Source of the DNA: Cliona cf. orientalis
Taxonomy: Eukaryota > Porifera > Demospongiae > Clionaida > Clionaidae
Direction: 5' to 3'
Length of the DNA stretch: 64,000 nucleotides
Assembly (NCBI GenBank): GCA_963930775.1
Contig: OZ005705.1
Location: 2,542,001-2,606,000 of the forward strand
This document shows positions 22,301 to 35,800 of this stretch, piece by piece; position 1 is the first letter of the stretch, and the number at the start of each line of letters is the position of its first letter. The notes under the pieces are model-generated. The model saw only the letters and a program-made list of their open reading frames with translations. It ran no database searches and was not told the origin of the DNA. The position numbers were made by a program, and so were the translations under genes.

Positions 22301-25300
22301 ACCTGCCATGTGCTTGATTGAATAGGGAAATCCCCCCAGAGAGCAAGCTCGCTAAAGAAAGCAAACTGAGAGAATCGCCATATATCATCCAATAGTCTCC
22401 TCTACGCTAGGTTCGAATTCTGTGTCCCAATACTCTGTCATGCGAGCTAAACATTTTGAAGCAGTCTTCACCCCAATTTCTTCATAGGTTTCATCATCAT
22501 TTCATCATAGGTTTCATCATAATTACTTCATCGATCAGCCGAATCGTGAATGTAGAAACACTGTGTGCTGGCTTATATTTAGGCTAAGCAACAAGATGCT
22601 GGGTGACTTCAACTGTATATTTGATCGAAGCTTTTCATCACAAGTGATGTGACTCATCAGGATAAAAAAACAGAGAAATCACAAAAGCTTAAATAAAAGG
22701 CACAAGGGCTAAAAAAAATGAGGGCTCAAAAAAAATGAGACGAAAGTCTCAATGAAATGACAAACAACAGCAGAAAGCAGACTGGGCTACCTAGTCTCAT
22801 TTCGTCTCATTTTTTATCTCATTTCATTGAGACTTTCGTCTCATTTTTTTTGAGCCCTCATTTTTTTGAGCCCTTTTGCCTTTTATTTAAGCTTTTGTGA
22901 TTTCTCTATTTTTTTATCCTGATGAGTCACATCACTTCTGATGAAAACTTCGATCAAATATACAGTTGAAGTCACCCGGCATCTTGTTGCTTAGCCTAAA
23001 TATAAGCCAGCACACAGTGTTTCTACATTCATAGCCAAATCGGTTAGTTAATTGGGACGCTGGACGTAATGAAAAACTTAGACTACATCCAGAGTCCCTC
23101 AAGAAAAATATTCACCGCGCCTATTACATCGACAAACTGCGCATGCTCTGTATACGTGTATATTGGGGCACGTACACATGTAGCTTGAGCCAGTTGACCC
23201 CGACGTGACATCCACCTGCCATGTGCTGGACTGAACGGGGAAATCCCCCCGAGTGCGAGCTCGCCAAAGAAAGCGAACTGAGAAAATCGCCACATCTCAT
23301 CGATAGTCCACGATGTCTTCTACGCTAGGTTCGAATTCTGGGTCCCAACAACCTTTCATGCGCGCTAAACATTTTGAAACAGTTTCACAGCAATTTCATC
23401 ATCATTTCATCATTACTTTCGTCATCAATTACTCATCGGTCAGCCGAATTCTTTTTTTGGAATTGGGACTCTGGACGTAACTTAGAATTGATAATGCTAT
23501 TCATTTTTCTCTGATTCTATAGGTCTTGATTACCACTTTTATCACAAAGAACTTTACCTGACTCAAAACAATCACTGTATTACAAGAATTCCAGTAATCC
23601 TTGATGAAACTACTATGCTGAGCTCCTTAAGAAGAGCTGCTGGTATGAATATATAACTCTAGGCACATACACCATAGGGTTATTATAGTCTTTCTGTCTA
23701 TGTACACGAAGTCTTTATCAATTTTATGCATTGAAAACAAGGTGTCCTAGAATTCTCTATGGTGTTTTCTTGGTTTTGTTGTGTGGCTTTCACTGAATAC
23801 TATATAATGTCTCTAAAATTAACATGTTAACTACATCTTAATTTAGCGAATTTAGCCACTGGAGCAAATTTGCTAAATAATTAATTAATTAAAATGAGGC
23901 TAAAATTTCTTCTCAACAACATAAGCTGTTTATAAAATACTCTCACTCGAGTCTGAGCTGCAGTCCAGTTCTTTATGGCCTCTAGTATCTGTTGAGTAGC
24001 ATCTGGAATATATATACTCTGAGACATCAGAAGTCTGAACTGCTACATGTATGTGAATACTTTATTCAGTATTGTGGTAGCTATATACAAACAAAATCAC
24101 TAAATTAAGTTGTAGCTAAATTCTTTCTTTTGAAAATCGCTAAATTAAAACTAATGCATCAACACAAAGGTATATATTTGGTATCACTTGCTGGTTACTG
24201 CCACCTTTCTCTTTCCTCCATGCCTTCTTGATAGGTAAGTGACAGCAACAATTTCTTTTCAGTGTGCATATCTAGTGAATAGCTCCCAGCACATGATTGA
24301 CTCATCACTACCTGGAGCTATGTAACTAACTGCCAAGCTTCTTTCCATGGTACTGCTGCTTGCTGTGATTACTCGGTTGATTGTCTGGCTTCACATGGCT
24401 GTGTGCACTCGATATCACTACTTTATCTTGCTATCTTGGGCATATTATTCAGTGCACTTGTGCTGCTATTATAGTGCTTCATATTATCTTTGATTGTATA
24501 CTCTGTGTACCACATTTTGATTGGTGGTGTTTGATGATTGAGGCGTGCACCAACACAGTTGTGGCATTATGCTTTATTGCTTTTATTGTGACATTGTTCA
24601 TGCATGCATACACATAGTTGCCTGGGATGGCATGGAAAAACACATTGTGCATGTATAGGTGTAACTATTAGCCTTATTAATGTTAATTTTTGTGGCTATA
24701 AGAATTTTTTGTGGAGTGCATGAATGATATGTTGTCTTTCGTATTTACTGAATGCAGATCCTGAAGTTCTTTTCAACCGTTCTGCTGATCTTGGTTCCAT
24801 AGCTGTTGACTGGGTGAACAATGAGCTCTATTGGGTTGAAATACAACTCGGATACAGGGTATGCTGATAGTTACATAGTGTGCGTATTTTATTGAATATG
24901 GATGTATGTTCCCATAGATAATGCGTGCTATAATCAACAGTGATGGCTCTGTTGTGGGTCCATTCTGTGTTGTCAGTTTCACAATGGGTACAGTGACTCA
25001 CTTGGCCATTGATCCAAATCATGGGTGAGTTCATGCTAGGAGGCTTATTCATTATGTATAGCATGATTATGTGAATTGCAAAGATTCACACAAAGTGTTG
25101 CTTTATAGTATTCTAGGACGTATAATTAACGCTTGGGATGTGTGCATGAGGGTTGTGTACTACTCCGCCTGGTACCTACAAGGCGCTTAAAAAGTTTATG
25201 TCTGCACACTTTACACTAATATTCCAAGGTTTTCAACTTGCAGATTTCTATCTATCGTTTTCCTACAGTAGTTTTGCTCATTTTTGCCAAGTCATCCATT

Positions 25301-26795
25301 TTGTAGCACTGTGACCTCCGTATATATATATATATATATACTAACTAATACTATGCCTATAAAGATACCTTAGTGTTAACAGCACCTAAATTTAGCGATT
25401 TTGAAAAAAAGAGAGCATTTAGCTACAACTTAATTTAGCGATTTTGGTTTCAAGCTTAAGAATATTACTTGCATTTTTCAGTTAACCTTGTTTCTAATTA
25501 AACATATTATTATTATGTCGTCGCAAAAATTTTTTGCCTCATGTTAATTTAGTTCCAGTCACTAAATTCGCTAAATTAATTAAGATGCAGTTAACTTTAG
25601 CGACAATAAGGTAGATAGCTATAGCTACACTGCACTGTGACCTCCATGTTATGCTAACTACTTGAGAGTACTACTTGGATGGTGTAAAGATAGATAAGTT
25701 AGTTCGAGCTATAGCTGCATATATAGTGAGCATGACCAAACTAGGTGCTATAAGTGCTAGGTTAGCTTCCAGTGCTCCCCTGCTACATGTACGTGGCACG
25801 TAACAGCCCATTGCATGAACTGAGTAATATAATCGGCTTGTACTATATTATGCTACGTGGCCCAACAACGCATCTCTAGCCTTTTGAACTATAACATTGG
25901 TCATAAAAGGCTCAATTTTTAAAATAAGAAACCTCTTTTAGAATAAGACACCTCCTATGCAGAAATCTGATTAGTCATCGGATTGTTACAACAATGGTGC
26001 AAACGTAGGTATGTACTTGTAGGAGGTACATTGCATGTATGTTGGGCGGAAGAAATGTGATTGCTGAGATATCACAGTATAATACTGATAAGGCCATATA
26101 CACTTATAATCATGACTATATGTTACTATTTATGCTGTTCATAACATTGTTTTCAGGTATTTGTACTGGAGTGGCTCGACAGTAATATATCGTGCTCCAC
26201 TAAATAGTGTTCGTTTGAATTCAACACTGGAGTCCTGTGCAAGTGACGTTTCATCTAAAGCTCCCCTCATCAATAACACACAACTGGAGACATTCACCAT
26301 AGAGCCTAATAATGCTATTTATTACGTTGGTTTTGATCCTTGTTTTGAAACTAGTTCAGTAGCAGCACGAAGAACTAACCGCTCCATACTGGGTACTCCC
26401 CTGAATGCTGGAGCCATGAGAATTTACACTGGAGTTGCTGGCTCTGGACCAGTTGTCTCAACTGATTCCTTTGATAGAACCTTGTTTTCAGCAAGTGATA
26501 ATCTTATTTTAGTTGTAGACACCTCAACGGTTGCAACTTGCCCTGCGTTTCCTGATATTGGAGTACTTCAAGTTAGAGCTCCATTGTTGAGTTTGAGAAC
26601 ATTTCGATCAGTGAAACAACCTCTACCTGGTAAGCAGATTTACTCGGTGATTGGTAATCTTCCAGGAGCCCCGCATGGCTTATGTTACATATACGTGTAT
26701 AATAGTTTTCTAAAGTGTATACATGAGTGTTGTACTCCCAAGTGTGGTATAATGGTATTCCAAGGGTGAAGCCTGAGGAATGTTATTGTACAACA

Positions 26796-26830
<35 letters not shown>

Positions 26831-29800
26831 CCACCTACATGTATGCATGATATTCCTTAGAAAACTGTAGTACAGTTGACTTGTACTAGGAAGTAACAAC
26901 CCAAAGTTTGATTTTAGAGAGAGTGTTTTTCTTATCGCAAGCACCAAGCATTACTATGCAGCTATAGGTATGTTTTATATAATATTATCTTAGAGTACAT
27001 TTGTGTATGTGAGACTTCTAGAGTACATGGGTTTTTAAACAACAAGGCTATGTGATAATTGCTGGTAAGCAACTTGTATGCATGCTAATGCACTTCTTGT
27101 ATTGCAGTTCCACCTGGACCTCCAACAGATATCTTGGTGTCTACTAGTGCAACTGAAGCTTTCGTCACATGGAAAGCTCCACTATTTATTGGAGAATTAT
27201 TCAGTAAGGACTATTTTTTTTACTCTTTGTCTAGTTTACTATAATATTTTAGTGAAAGAATTTAGTGGGAGAACATTTTTGCCAAACCCAGCTACATTTA
27301 TTTTGCAGAAATATTTCATTTTTAGTTGCCATAATATTATTGATGTAATCATTATCTCAGGAAAGTAATTTGTGTACAAATTTTCATCAAAAATCTAGAG
27401 AGTAAGTGGTGAAATTGGCAAAAATTTCTCCTGGTATGAATTTCTAGTTCCATTTTATATTGAAGTACATCCTGAGTAATAACCCACTCCTACAAACGTT
27501 GGGCAATAATACACATGCAAGAGTGAGTGCATACAAAAGCAAACATATATGTAGTGTCTTATAGTAAAGTGCCCATGGATATTTACTCTAGAGACTACAG
27601 TAGTGCAGTCAAAATTTTCTCAATGTGATATCCACAGCTGTACTAAAGTAAATACTTGAAGTGTATACCGTATAGCCGGAAATATTGGCGGGCATTAAAT
27701 TTGGCGGTTGAGCCCAAAATCGCTATTGAAAGAATATTGGCGGATTTAAATTTGGCGGTTCGGTACGGGATCGCCATACGTATATATGCGAGTGGGAAAT
27801 TTTGGCGGATTTTAATTTGGCGGTTGTAATAATAGACCGCCAAACCGCCAAATTTAATTCCCCGCCAAATTTTCCGGCTATACGGTAGTTAGAATCGTCA
27901 CGATATTTCCAACTATAAATAGGAAATTAAATTTGGTGAACCATCTGCAACCTGTTTTTTTTGTTGTTGTTGTTGTTGTTGTTTCAAATTGGTGGATTAC
28001 GAAATTGCAAGGTGCAATTTTCCAACCCCACTCTAGTGAAGAATATGCAGGGTTACCCATTACCTGCAATACGGTATTTGCATTGCAACAGTTATCCTAG
28101 AAAGTCCATGGAGCTCAATAATGCATGTTGATACAATACAATAATATCAAGAGTATATAATAGGAAGAGAGAGGGAGAGTATCCTACTCTGTATACTGCT
28201 GTGCAAACGCATTGCATCTATATATCCTTGTAAACTATAGTGTATTACACATACTACCTTGTAGTTTAGTGAGTGTTGGCCAATAGTTGGTCTAGGATAG
28301 CCCACCTGGGTACTACCCAGCTACAGTACTGGTGGGTTTCACAGTTTGTTTGAGTCAACCACTCAAATTTAATTATCCACAACGTGTTTATGTAGAGTAG
28401 GATACTCTCCCTCTCTCTTCCTATTATATACTAGTGTCATGCAGGGCCTCTTTGGGGCGAGCCTGAGCTGAGCCTCTGTTGTACTCTGGGAGTAGCCAAA
28501 GACAAAGCCATAGCACGATAGATCCTGAAGACCATGCACTGACATATATGTAGATGAAGCAGACAATGACAGTCATAGTGCCGTATAGCTGCATGACAGT
28601 TCCCTCCACGTACGTATCTACCCATAGCCAATAGTCAAAATTATAGCGTAGCTGCTTCTATTATCACAGGCTTAGTGAGCAGCACGTCTATCTTTATCAC
28701 GTTCTTAGCTGCTCCTCGCGCTGTTGAGCTGACGATGAGTTTGTCTTTAAATTTCTCTCTCTCCTGCTTTGGAGCTTTACTGTACTTTTCGATCTCGTCC
28801 AGTGCGTGCGCGATGTAGAAAAAAAAACGAGGGTAAATTTGCAATTCGCTAAATTAGAACGGTACATATACGGCTCGTAGTGTCAGGCATGAGAATGCGC
28901 AATAGACTATTTCGCGTTTATGTCCATAGCTGGCTATTATAGGGTGACCGACGTACCATAATAATAATAATATATATATATACAATTCGCACATGGATGT
29001 ACCGTTTATGTGGGGCTCGCTCAGGCTCGCCCCAATTATACTCTTGATAATAAAATTAATTGTAGGTAATGGTGCATTTGCTAATTGGATCTATATACTG
29101 GAGATTCGATCTGTGAGGGATTCCTTTGTATTTGAAAACTCCGTGAATACATCTGCACTGACATTTCTGTTTGAGAACCTTCAACCGGAAACCCTGTATG
29201 AGATTGTGGTCTCTGCATCTGGTCCAGGTGGAAATCAAACTGCCCAAGACAGACTGGTTTTTTCTACAAAGTCTGCAGGTAGCTGTGTTATATATGCATG
29301 TGTCCTGAAGGTGAAAATTCAGTATATGTACATAATAATATTATATATGTTTCCTGTACAGATTCAGCTAACTTCACTTTGCTGGTTGCAAGTGAAAATG
29401 GTGTTTATAGTGCTGCAATAAATGGAAGTTCTGCTAGCCAGATTGGTGGGCAATCTTCAGTGGAATCTAATGGTAGGTTATACCACTAACTACTCTTTTA
29501 CCAATAGCTTTTGTAAGGATGTGAGTGAATTTTATCAGCACTTTGACATCTTCCTGCACTAGGTGTTGCATATGATAGCTACACTGGTGACTACTATTGG
29601 TCAGTGGAAGGTGGACAAGGAAGAATCTATGCGAACAAAGCTAGAGGAAGCCCAATGCCTGGTTTCAGACGTAACCCCTTTTCACTAAAGCTAGATTGGG
29701 TCGCAAGAAGATTGTTTTGGGTAGAAGATGGCCCTATGGTAAGTAAGGCTTGTGTATACTGGGACTATGCATGTGTATGGATTGAGCTATAATTCTTTCT

Positions 29801-32800
29801 ACTTGAAGGTTCGTGGTCCAAAGACTATTGTTTCTGTTAACTTAGAGGATTCTTTACCAATACCAAGAGGTTTTACTGAAGCTGTCAACATCCAAGCAAT
29901 GGTTTTAGATTCCCTTAATGGGTTCGTTATCATCATATAGAAAGGTTATAATAGTTAGTATCAGTTACCGTTGTTTGTAGGCTATTGTTTTGGGCAAACG
30001 AAAGCAGCATTCATGCAATCACCTTGAGTGGTCTGACGTTTGAGTCAGTCTGCTATACTGTGTCACCTGGTGCTTCTCCTTTTGGATTTGCTATGGATGC
30101 TAGACGTCGTCGTCTCTATTGGCTTAACGATCGTGATAGTGGTAACCTGGTTGTTAATCAGCTGGAATATACTTCAACAGCATGTGACCCTAATAGGTAA
30201 TATTATATTTTTAATTTTGTTTGGTTACATGCTATTCACTGAATTTATTACAGCATTGTATCTCAAGATGTTGGACTATCATTTAGGTGAGTGAGTGTGA
30301 TAATTTAACATTCCATTGCAAGTATATATTACATACATGCCATATTATTCAGTCTTGTGTGTAACATATTTTAGGAGCTAATGATTTGTAATTTTAGATC
30401 AGATTAATTATTAATTTGAAAGGGAGAGGGAATTAGAAATAGATAGTTTATTTACAGCTATCACTGGCTATCTATTCTCAACAGTTCAAGTTCAACAGTT
30501 ATGGCGTATGCTGCTGACAATCTATTTATTGGTAGTCTGACCGACATCAAAATCTACACTATTGCATCAGACTTGAGTAGCATTGGTGATGGGCAGATGC
30601 TGGCTCTGGGAGTGATTGACCTTGGTATCAGTATGACACTAGGCTATAGGGATCTGATAGTTGTATCTGAAAGCTTACAGATCCTACCAGGTAAACTGCA
30701 AAAAAGCTTCTGTACTATGGTTTGAACAGTTTGTATTGTGGGTATATGTGCAGATTCCTTACAAGCAATTGACCGGCGGCGAAACTCGCTAACTCCAAAT
30801 GCTGCCAGCTCTCCTCCTAGATTGAGTGATGCAGCTACTTTACTGGAAACGGTTATTGAATGGGCTCCGTCTAGTCTTCCTTCACCAATACAAAATACAC
30901 CAGTATTTTACATGTTACAGTACAGTCTATTGTCCTCAAATGAAGTAATAAATATTACTGTAAGTTGTACAAGATAGCTAAGTATTATACGTATTTTTCA
31001 GCAAAGCACTTCGTCGGGAGTGATCCAGTCGGATTTTGTTCACTCACCAACCTGTGTCAGATTGGTGAATGAAATCTAATCTATGCTTAATATCATAGAT
31101 TATCATCAATTCATAATTTCAGTTTCACATCAGCTTACTACTTATTTCTTACATATTTCAGTCCATCTCTACTTCGGCTACACTGGCAGGGATTCCACCT
31201 GAAACCACTCTAACTGCCATGGTCACTGCCTACTCACTATGGTATCGGTCAGAACCAACGCAAAGCAGAGATATAACTTCTAAGCCTGCATGTAAGCTCA
31301 AGTAGTTGCATGTGTTGTACAGATGTGTTATGAGTCTGTTGATCACAGTGCCAGGAACTGTCAGTAACATCAGAGCTTATGTTTACAAGCCAACTAGAGG
31401 CAGTGATGATCTAACTGCTCTTGTGCTTTGGGATGAACCTCAATTTGTGGTCTCAAACTATATTGTATCCATGTTTCTGGATGGCCAAAGGTTATATCCA
31501 CCAGTGAGTTACTGCAGCATGACCATTCTCTTCTCTTGTGTTAGCTGTACTCTCTGTGCATACTGATTTCACTGATATGACAAAAATATTTTTACATTGT
31601 CATACGTTGCAGCCTGTTGCTCCAAGTCTCTTTTCTCCCCCTTTCATCTTGTATCAGTCTCCTAGTGCTGATACTCACTATATAATCTCTGCTAGAGACT
31701 TTGAGAATAGAGTCAACTACTTCCTCACCCCAGGGAGAAGTTATCAGATCCAAGTAAGTTCCTTAATTATTTTAAATTACTTTTGATAGTAACAGTGGTA
31801 ATAATTATGATCAATTCTTGAATGCACCAATGGTAGTCTCTGCATTATTACCCCACATGCATGCGCAAGGGGGTAAAGTAATCGGTCGTATCGTCATCGT
31901 TGAAGCACAATGAATCAATCGAATTCGGCGAAAAACTCGCTTCAATGTGCATCAAATTGAGGGATATGGTCCACGAGCGTCAGAAATACCAGTAGTGCCT
32001 TTTATTGGCCACCGTAGCCACGCCTATCAACAGTGCCCATCAATGCAAGATGCATGCCCATTGTGCTTTCTGCTTATGCGCACAACTAAGTGGCCAAGCG
32101 CATGACTGGTAAAGATTGTCGATGTTCTAAATAATGCTCGTGATGTCTATAGTGACTCAAATCTGAAGCCCATGGAACCAATCACTATATGTAAGATAGC
32201 TATACAAAAAATATATAGGTAGAAGTTCATGTCTTCCTAGTCTGGATGCAGAGAGTGCTGTTTCAAGTGTCACCGGGACAACTAAGCAGCATTTCCATTA
32301 TTTCTCTCAAGTTCACAAAATTACACCCATGCACCGAAAGCAAATCTATAGATTGCGCGATGTGCGTGCGAGGTATGTGCTCTTCAGAGCTCTAGTTGAT
32401 TAAACAGCTACATGACTGACAATGATGCATTTTATGTACTGCACTATAATAGACTCAGCCTGTTACACTCATAATATTAACTCTCTGCAAATTTAATAAG
32501 GAAATATTATGCTCTGTGTTTTTTTGGAAAATTATATGCATCTGTTCATACTTGTAGATTGCTGCTAATAACCCCAATGGAACAGGTAGTCCATCACCTA
32601 GTTTCACATTGAATGTTACAGGTACATGTAGTTTTGTACTACACAACACTATGCATGTTTACTAAAAAGACTTGTTCATGATTATGTATTTTGAATACAG
32701 GATCTGATTATCCTCAGAACTTCATAGTTGTGAATGATACTGGAGTTCATTTGGCTGGGGTTGATGCAGACCTTAACCATGCTCTACCAGCAATGGTACG

Positions 32801-35800
32801 CCCTCCGCTTGCTGTGGACACCATCAGCAGATTCGTGTACTGTTATCTTGAATCATCTAAATCAATTGCAAGACAATCTCTGAATAGTGCCAGTACGGAT
32901 ATACAGGTATAAAATTACCTTGTTCATGTTGGCTTATAGACATCTTACAAAACTGAGTTCCTGTTGCTATGTTTGTTGTGTGCTCTATTGAGCAGTCTTA
33001 CTGTCATTTCCTTGTTACAACTGGTATGATATAATTATGTAGGATATAACATTATACAATAGTTAGCATTGTTGGGTTCCCTTGCCTAGACTAATACCAA
33101 GCCAATGTGGCTACTTGGTAGTATCACACAACACACTGTACAGTGCAGATGTCATGTAAGTGTGATCGCGATGGAGTAATTAATAGGCTAAAGTGTAGCT
33201 TATTTGGAACTTGGTGAGTAATCAAGCGTGCCTAAGAAAGCAACATTGATGGCGACTTTCTAGTCACAGGAGAGACTAAGCAATATTCAGTCAACAGTTT
33301 TAGCAGCCATCACAAGATTTCTCTGTTGCTGGGTAGCTATTCGTAACTATACTGCATGCGTTCACATAGTTCAGTTGCTATGATCTAAATTGGTAGCCAT
33401 GGTTTAGTCGGTTTCTATGTGGTTTAAAAGCCCTCAGCACCTGTGAAGCCCTTGCTTCTACATAGGGCCCTCTACATTACATGCATGTAGTAAATAGTGA
33501 GATACTGTATAACTAGTTGCGGCTACTATCAATTTCAGCCTTGCTGGAGTGTGGCTACTAATCGAGGGCAGCTTTCAAGTATTATTTGGCAACACAGAGA
33601 AGGAAAGATAGCACTATCACCAACAAAAGGAGCAGCACTAGATTGCAAAAAACAGACTCGAGTACAACCTACACTGCTACAGAAAGACCCCTTACCCATG
33701 TCTCCACCCACCTCAGTTAGTGCATGCGGGATGCAAATACCAAGCACATATATTATATTATAGCTGGTAGAGAGCTGAAAATGGCGCATGCCATCACTGG
33801 ACGAGGATGATAATTTTACATAAAAAATACATGACACATAAATGGCATCCAATGCATCATGGAAGGCATTCTCCTTGCATCCTGCTTTTAGATTTGAAGA
33901 TCAATCTAAAATTGTGTGTGAAACAGAATATGAATACGCAATATTTACATTGTCCATAACTACCTCTTTCCAAAAAAAAAACACTCTGGTTTATGCTTAA
34001 TTATGATAATCCTTAAAAAAATTGATGGCTTGGTGTGGTCTGCAAATTATTAGAAATCTTAGCCACCATCGGAAAACAGCTTTTAGACAACAAAATTTGC
34101 AATTGCTTAAGGCATCCATTAACTGCAGCTGCCTCTGTCTATCCTACCCTACTCAGTCTCTACATACATGAGTTAATGGGAAAACCGTGTTGATGCATGA
34201 ATTATCGAATAAAAAAAAGAACAGAAACAAGCATAAAAAACAATGTAATTGAAAGATGAAGTAGGGATGGCGGGGTCAAAAAGTACACAAACAAGATTTG
34301 TAGGGATAATCACATCAACTATACATCCCTACGCTTACTTTTTGAGTAGGTGCAGGAATTAAGCTAACAATCCAGTCACTAATGCGATGATCAAACCGAT
34401 TATCCCCCACCGCAGTAGCTACCCTCTTTTTGAGGATAGTGAATTTCCCCCACATACGTACAATATTTGAAATAGCATAAGGACAGCACCAATGGGTCAC
34501 CATCGACAGGTGCATATGCATGATAATCGAGAAAAGCAAAGCGTAGGGATGTATAGTGGATGTGATTATCCCTACAAATCTTGTTTGTGTACTTTGTGAC
34601 CCTGCCATCCCTACTTCATCTTTCGTTACATTATTTTTTATGCTTAAGGTTGTATAGCATGTTCAGAAATTTACCTCCATCATTCTCTGTGGTATTGATA
34701 ACATATTCTATGCTTCCCAAGACTTCTTTATATGATATTGACTGCCCTGACTTGACTTCAACAATTGAACAATCTTTAGCAAGTGTGTATCTAGCCGTAA
34801 TAATATTTAGTTCATTCTGGGCTTTAGGAATTACCCCCTGGCTTAGTAGCTTCAGCTTATCCTCCTGTATCAGTTGGTCAGGTCTTCTAGCCACAGCCTC
34901 AGGGTGGGGGAGGGACAGGTCAGGGGCTAGGATTAGGATACTTCTTCCACCTCCTGCATTGTATCTAATAATATTTGTTTTGTGCCACAGTCTCTCTGGT
35001 GTCTCAATTTTACCAGGAGCGGCCTACAACATGTAATGCGTGCATTTATATACTGAACTAACTTGACTATAATGTAATGTATAGGCCGATGTATTTTACT
35101 TGAGTTGTGCAATCACTTAAATTGGTTATGTTGTGTATCTGAGCATGCGTGTTGGTATATTATTCTTATGTCATCTTCCAGAACGTTCTGATCACGTGGG
35201 TCTGATCAGATCTTGAGTTTGAGTTGTGTGTCATTCTTTTTGATTGGAGATTTCGATCTGTTGTCTATCAATAAACATTGGATTACATATTACTAAGTAA
35301 AGAGGAGTGTGAACAGCTCTTTACACTGGCGTAGTCGGCAGGATCACGCCCGGGAGTGAACTGAGATAATTAAATTTCGTGACTGTGAGAGACTGCCACG
35401 CTCGAGTATGGCTACTGAGTCCGGCGACGGAGGCACCCCGGCTACCACTGCCCCGACCTCTCAACGACCGCTAATCACCCCCGAACCTTTCTCAGGAACC
35501 GGTATGTTCTCTGAGTGGATTGAGCACTTCGAGGCGGTAGCCGCCATTAATAAGTGGGACGAGGCCGCGAAGTTGTTGTGGTTGCGTGTACGGCTGGTGG
35601 GTGGAGCCCAGACGGCGTATGGTCGCCTGCCTACGGAAGCGAAGAAGAGCTACGTGGAGCTGAAGAAAGCGTTGAAAGGGCGCTTCGAACCCAAGGCTCT
35701 CAAAGAACGTCATCTGGCCCAATTCCAGGCTCGTAAAAAGACGAAAACAGAAGGCTGGGCCGAATTTGCTGATGCAGTGAAGCTGCTATGTGACAAAGCG

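Larger units (their letters stand above)
15358..23479 (+). repeat. Tandem array 2: six units, two of them interrupted
   Basis: Units by their 15 bp ends (TAC[A/G]TCCAGAGTCCC ... GGGAC[T/G][C/T]TGGACGTA): A 15358-15790, B 15806-16202, C 16218-16612, D 16628-22157 (split by the transposon at 16793-21915), E 22173-23068 (split by the palindrome at 22547-23031), F 23084-23479. Intact units are about 395-433 bp. Spacers of about 15 bp read ATGAANAACTTAGAC. The unit is the same as in array 1. Copies here are more diverged from one another than units 1 and 2 of array 1. Confidence 0.9.

Noticed and set aside
1754-23479. Regularly spaced repeats considered as a CRISPR array
   Set aside because: Units are ~400 bp with short constant spacers in a eukaryotic, intron-containing context.
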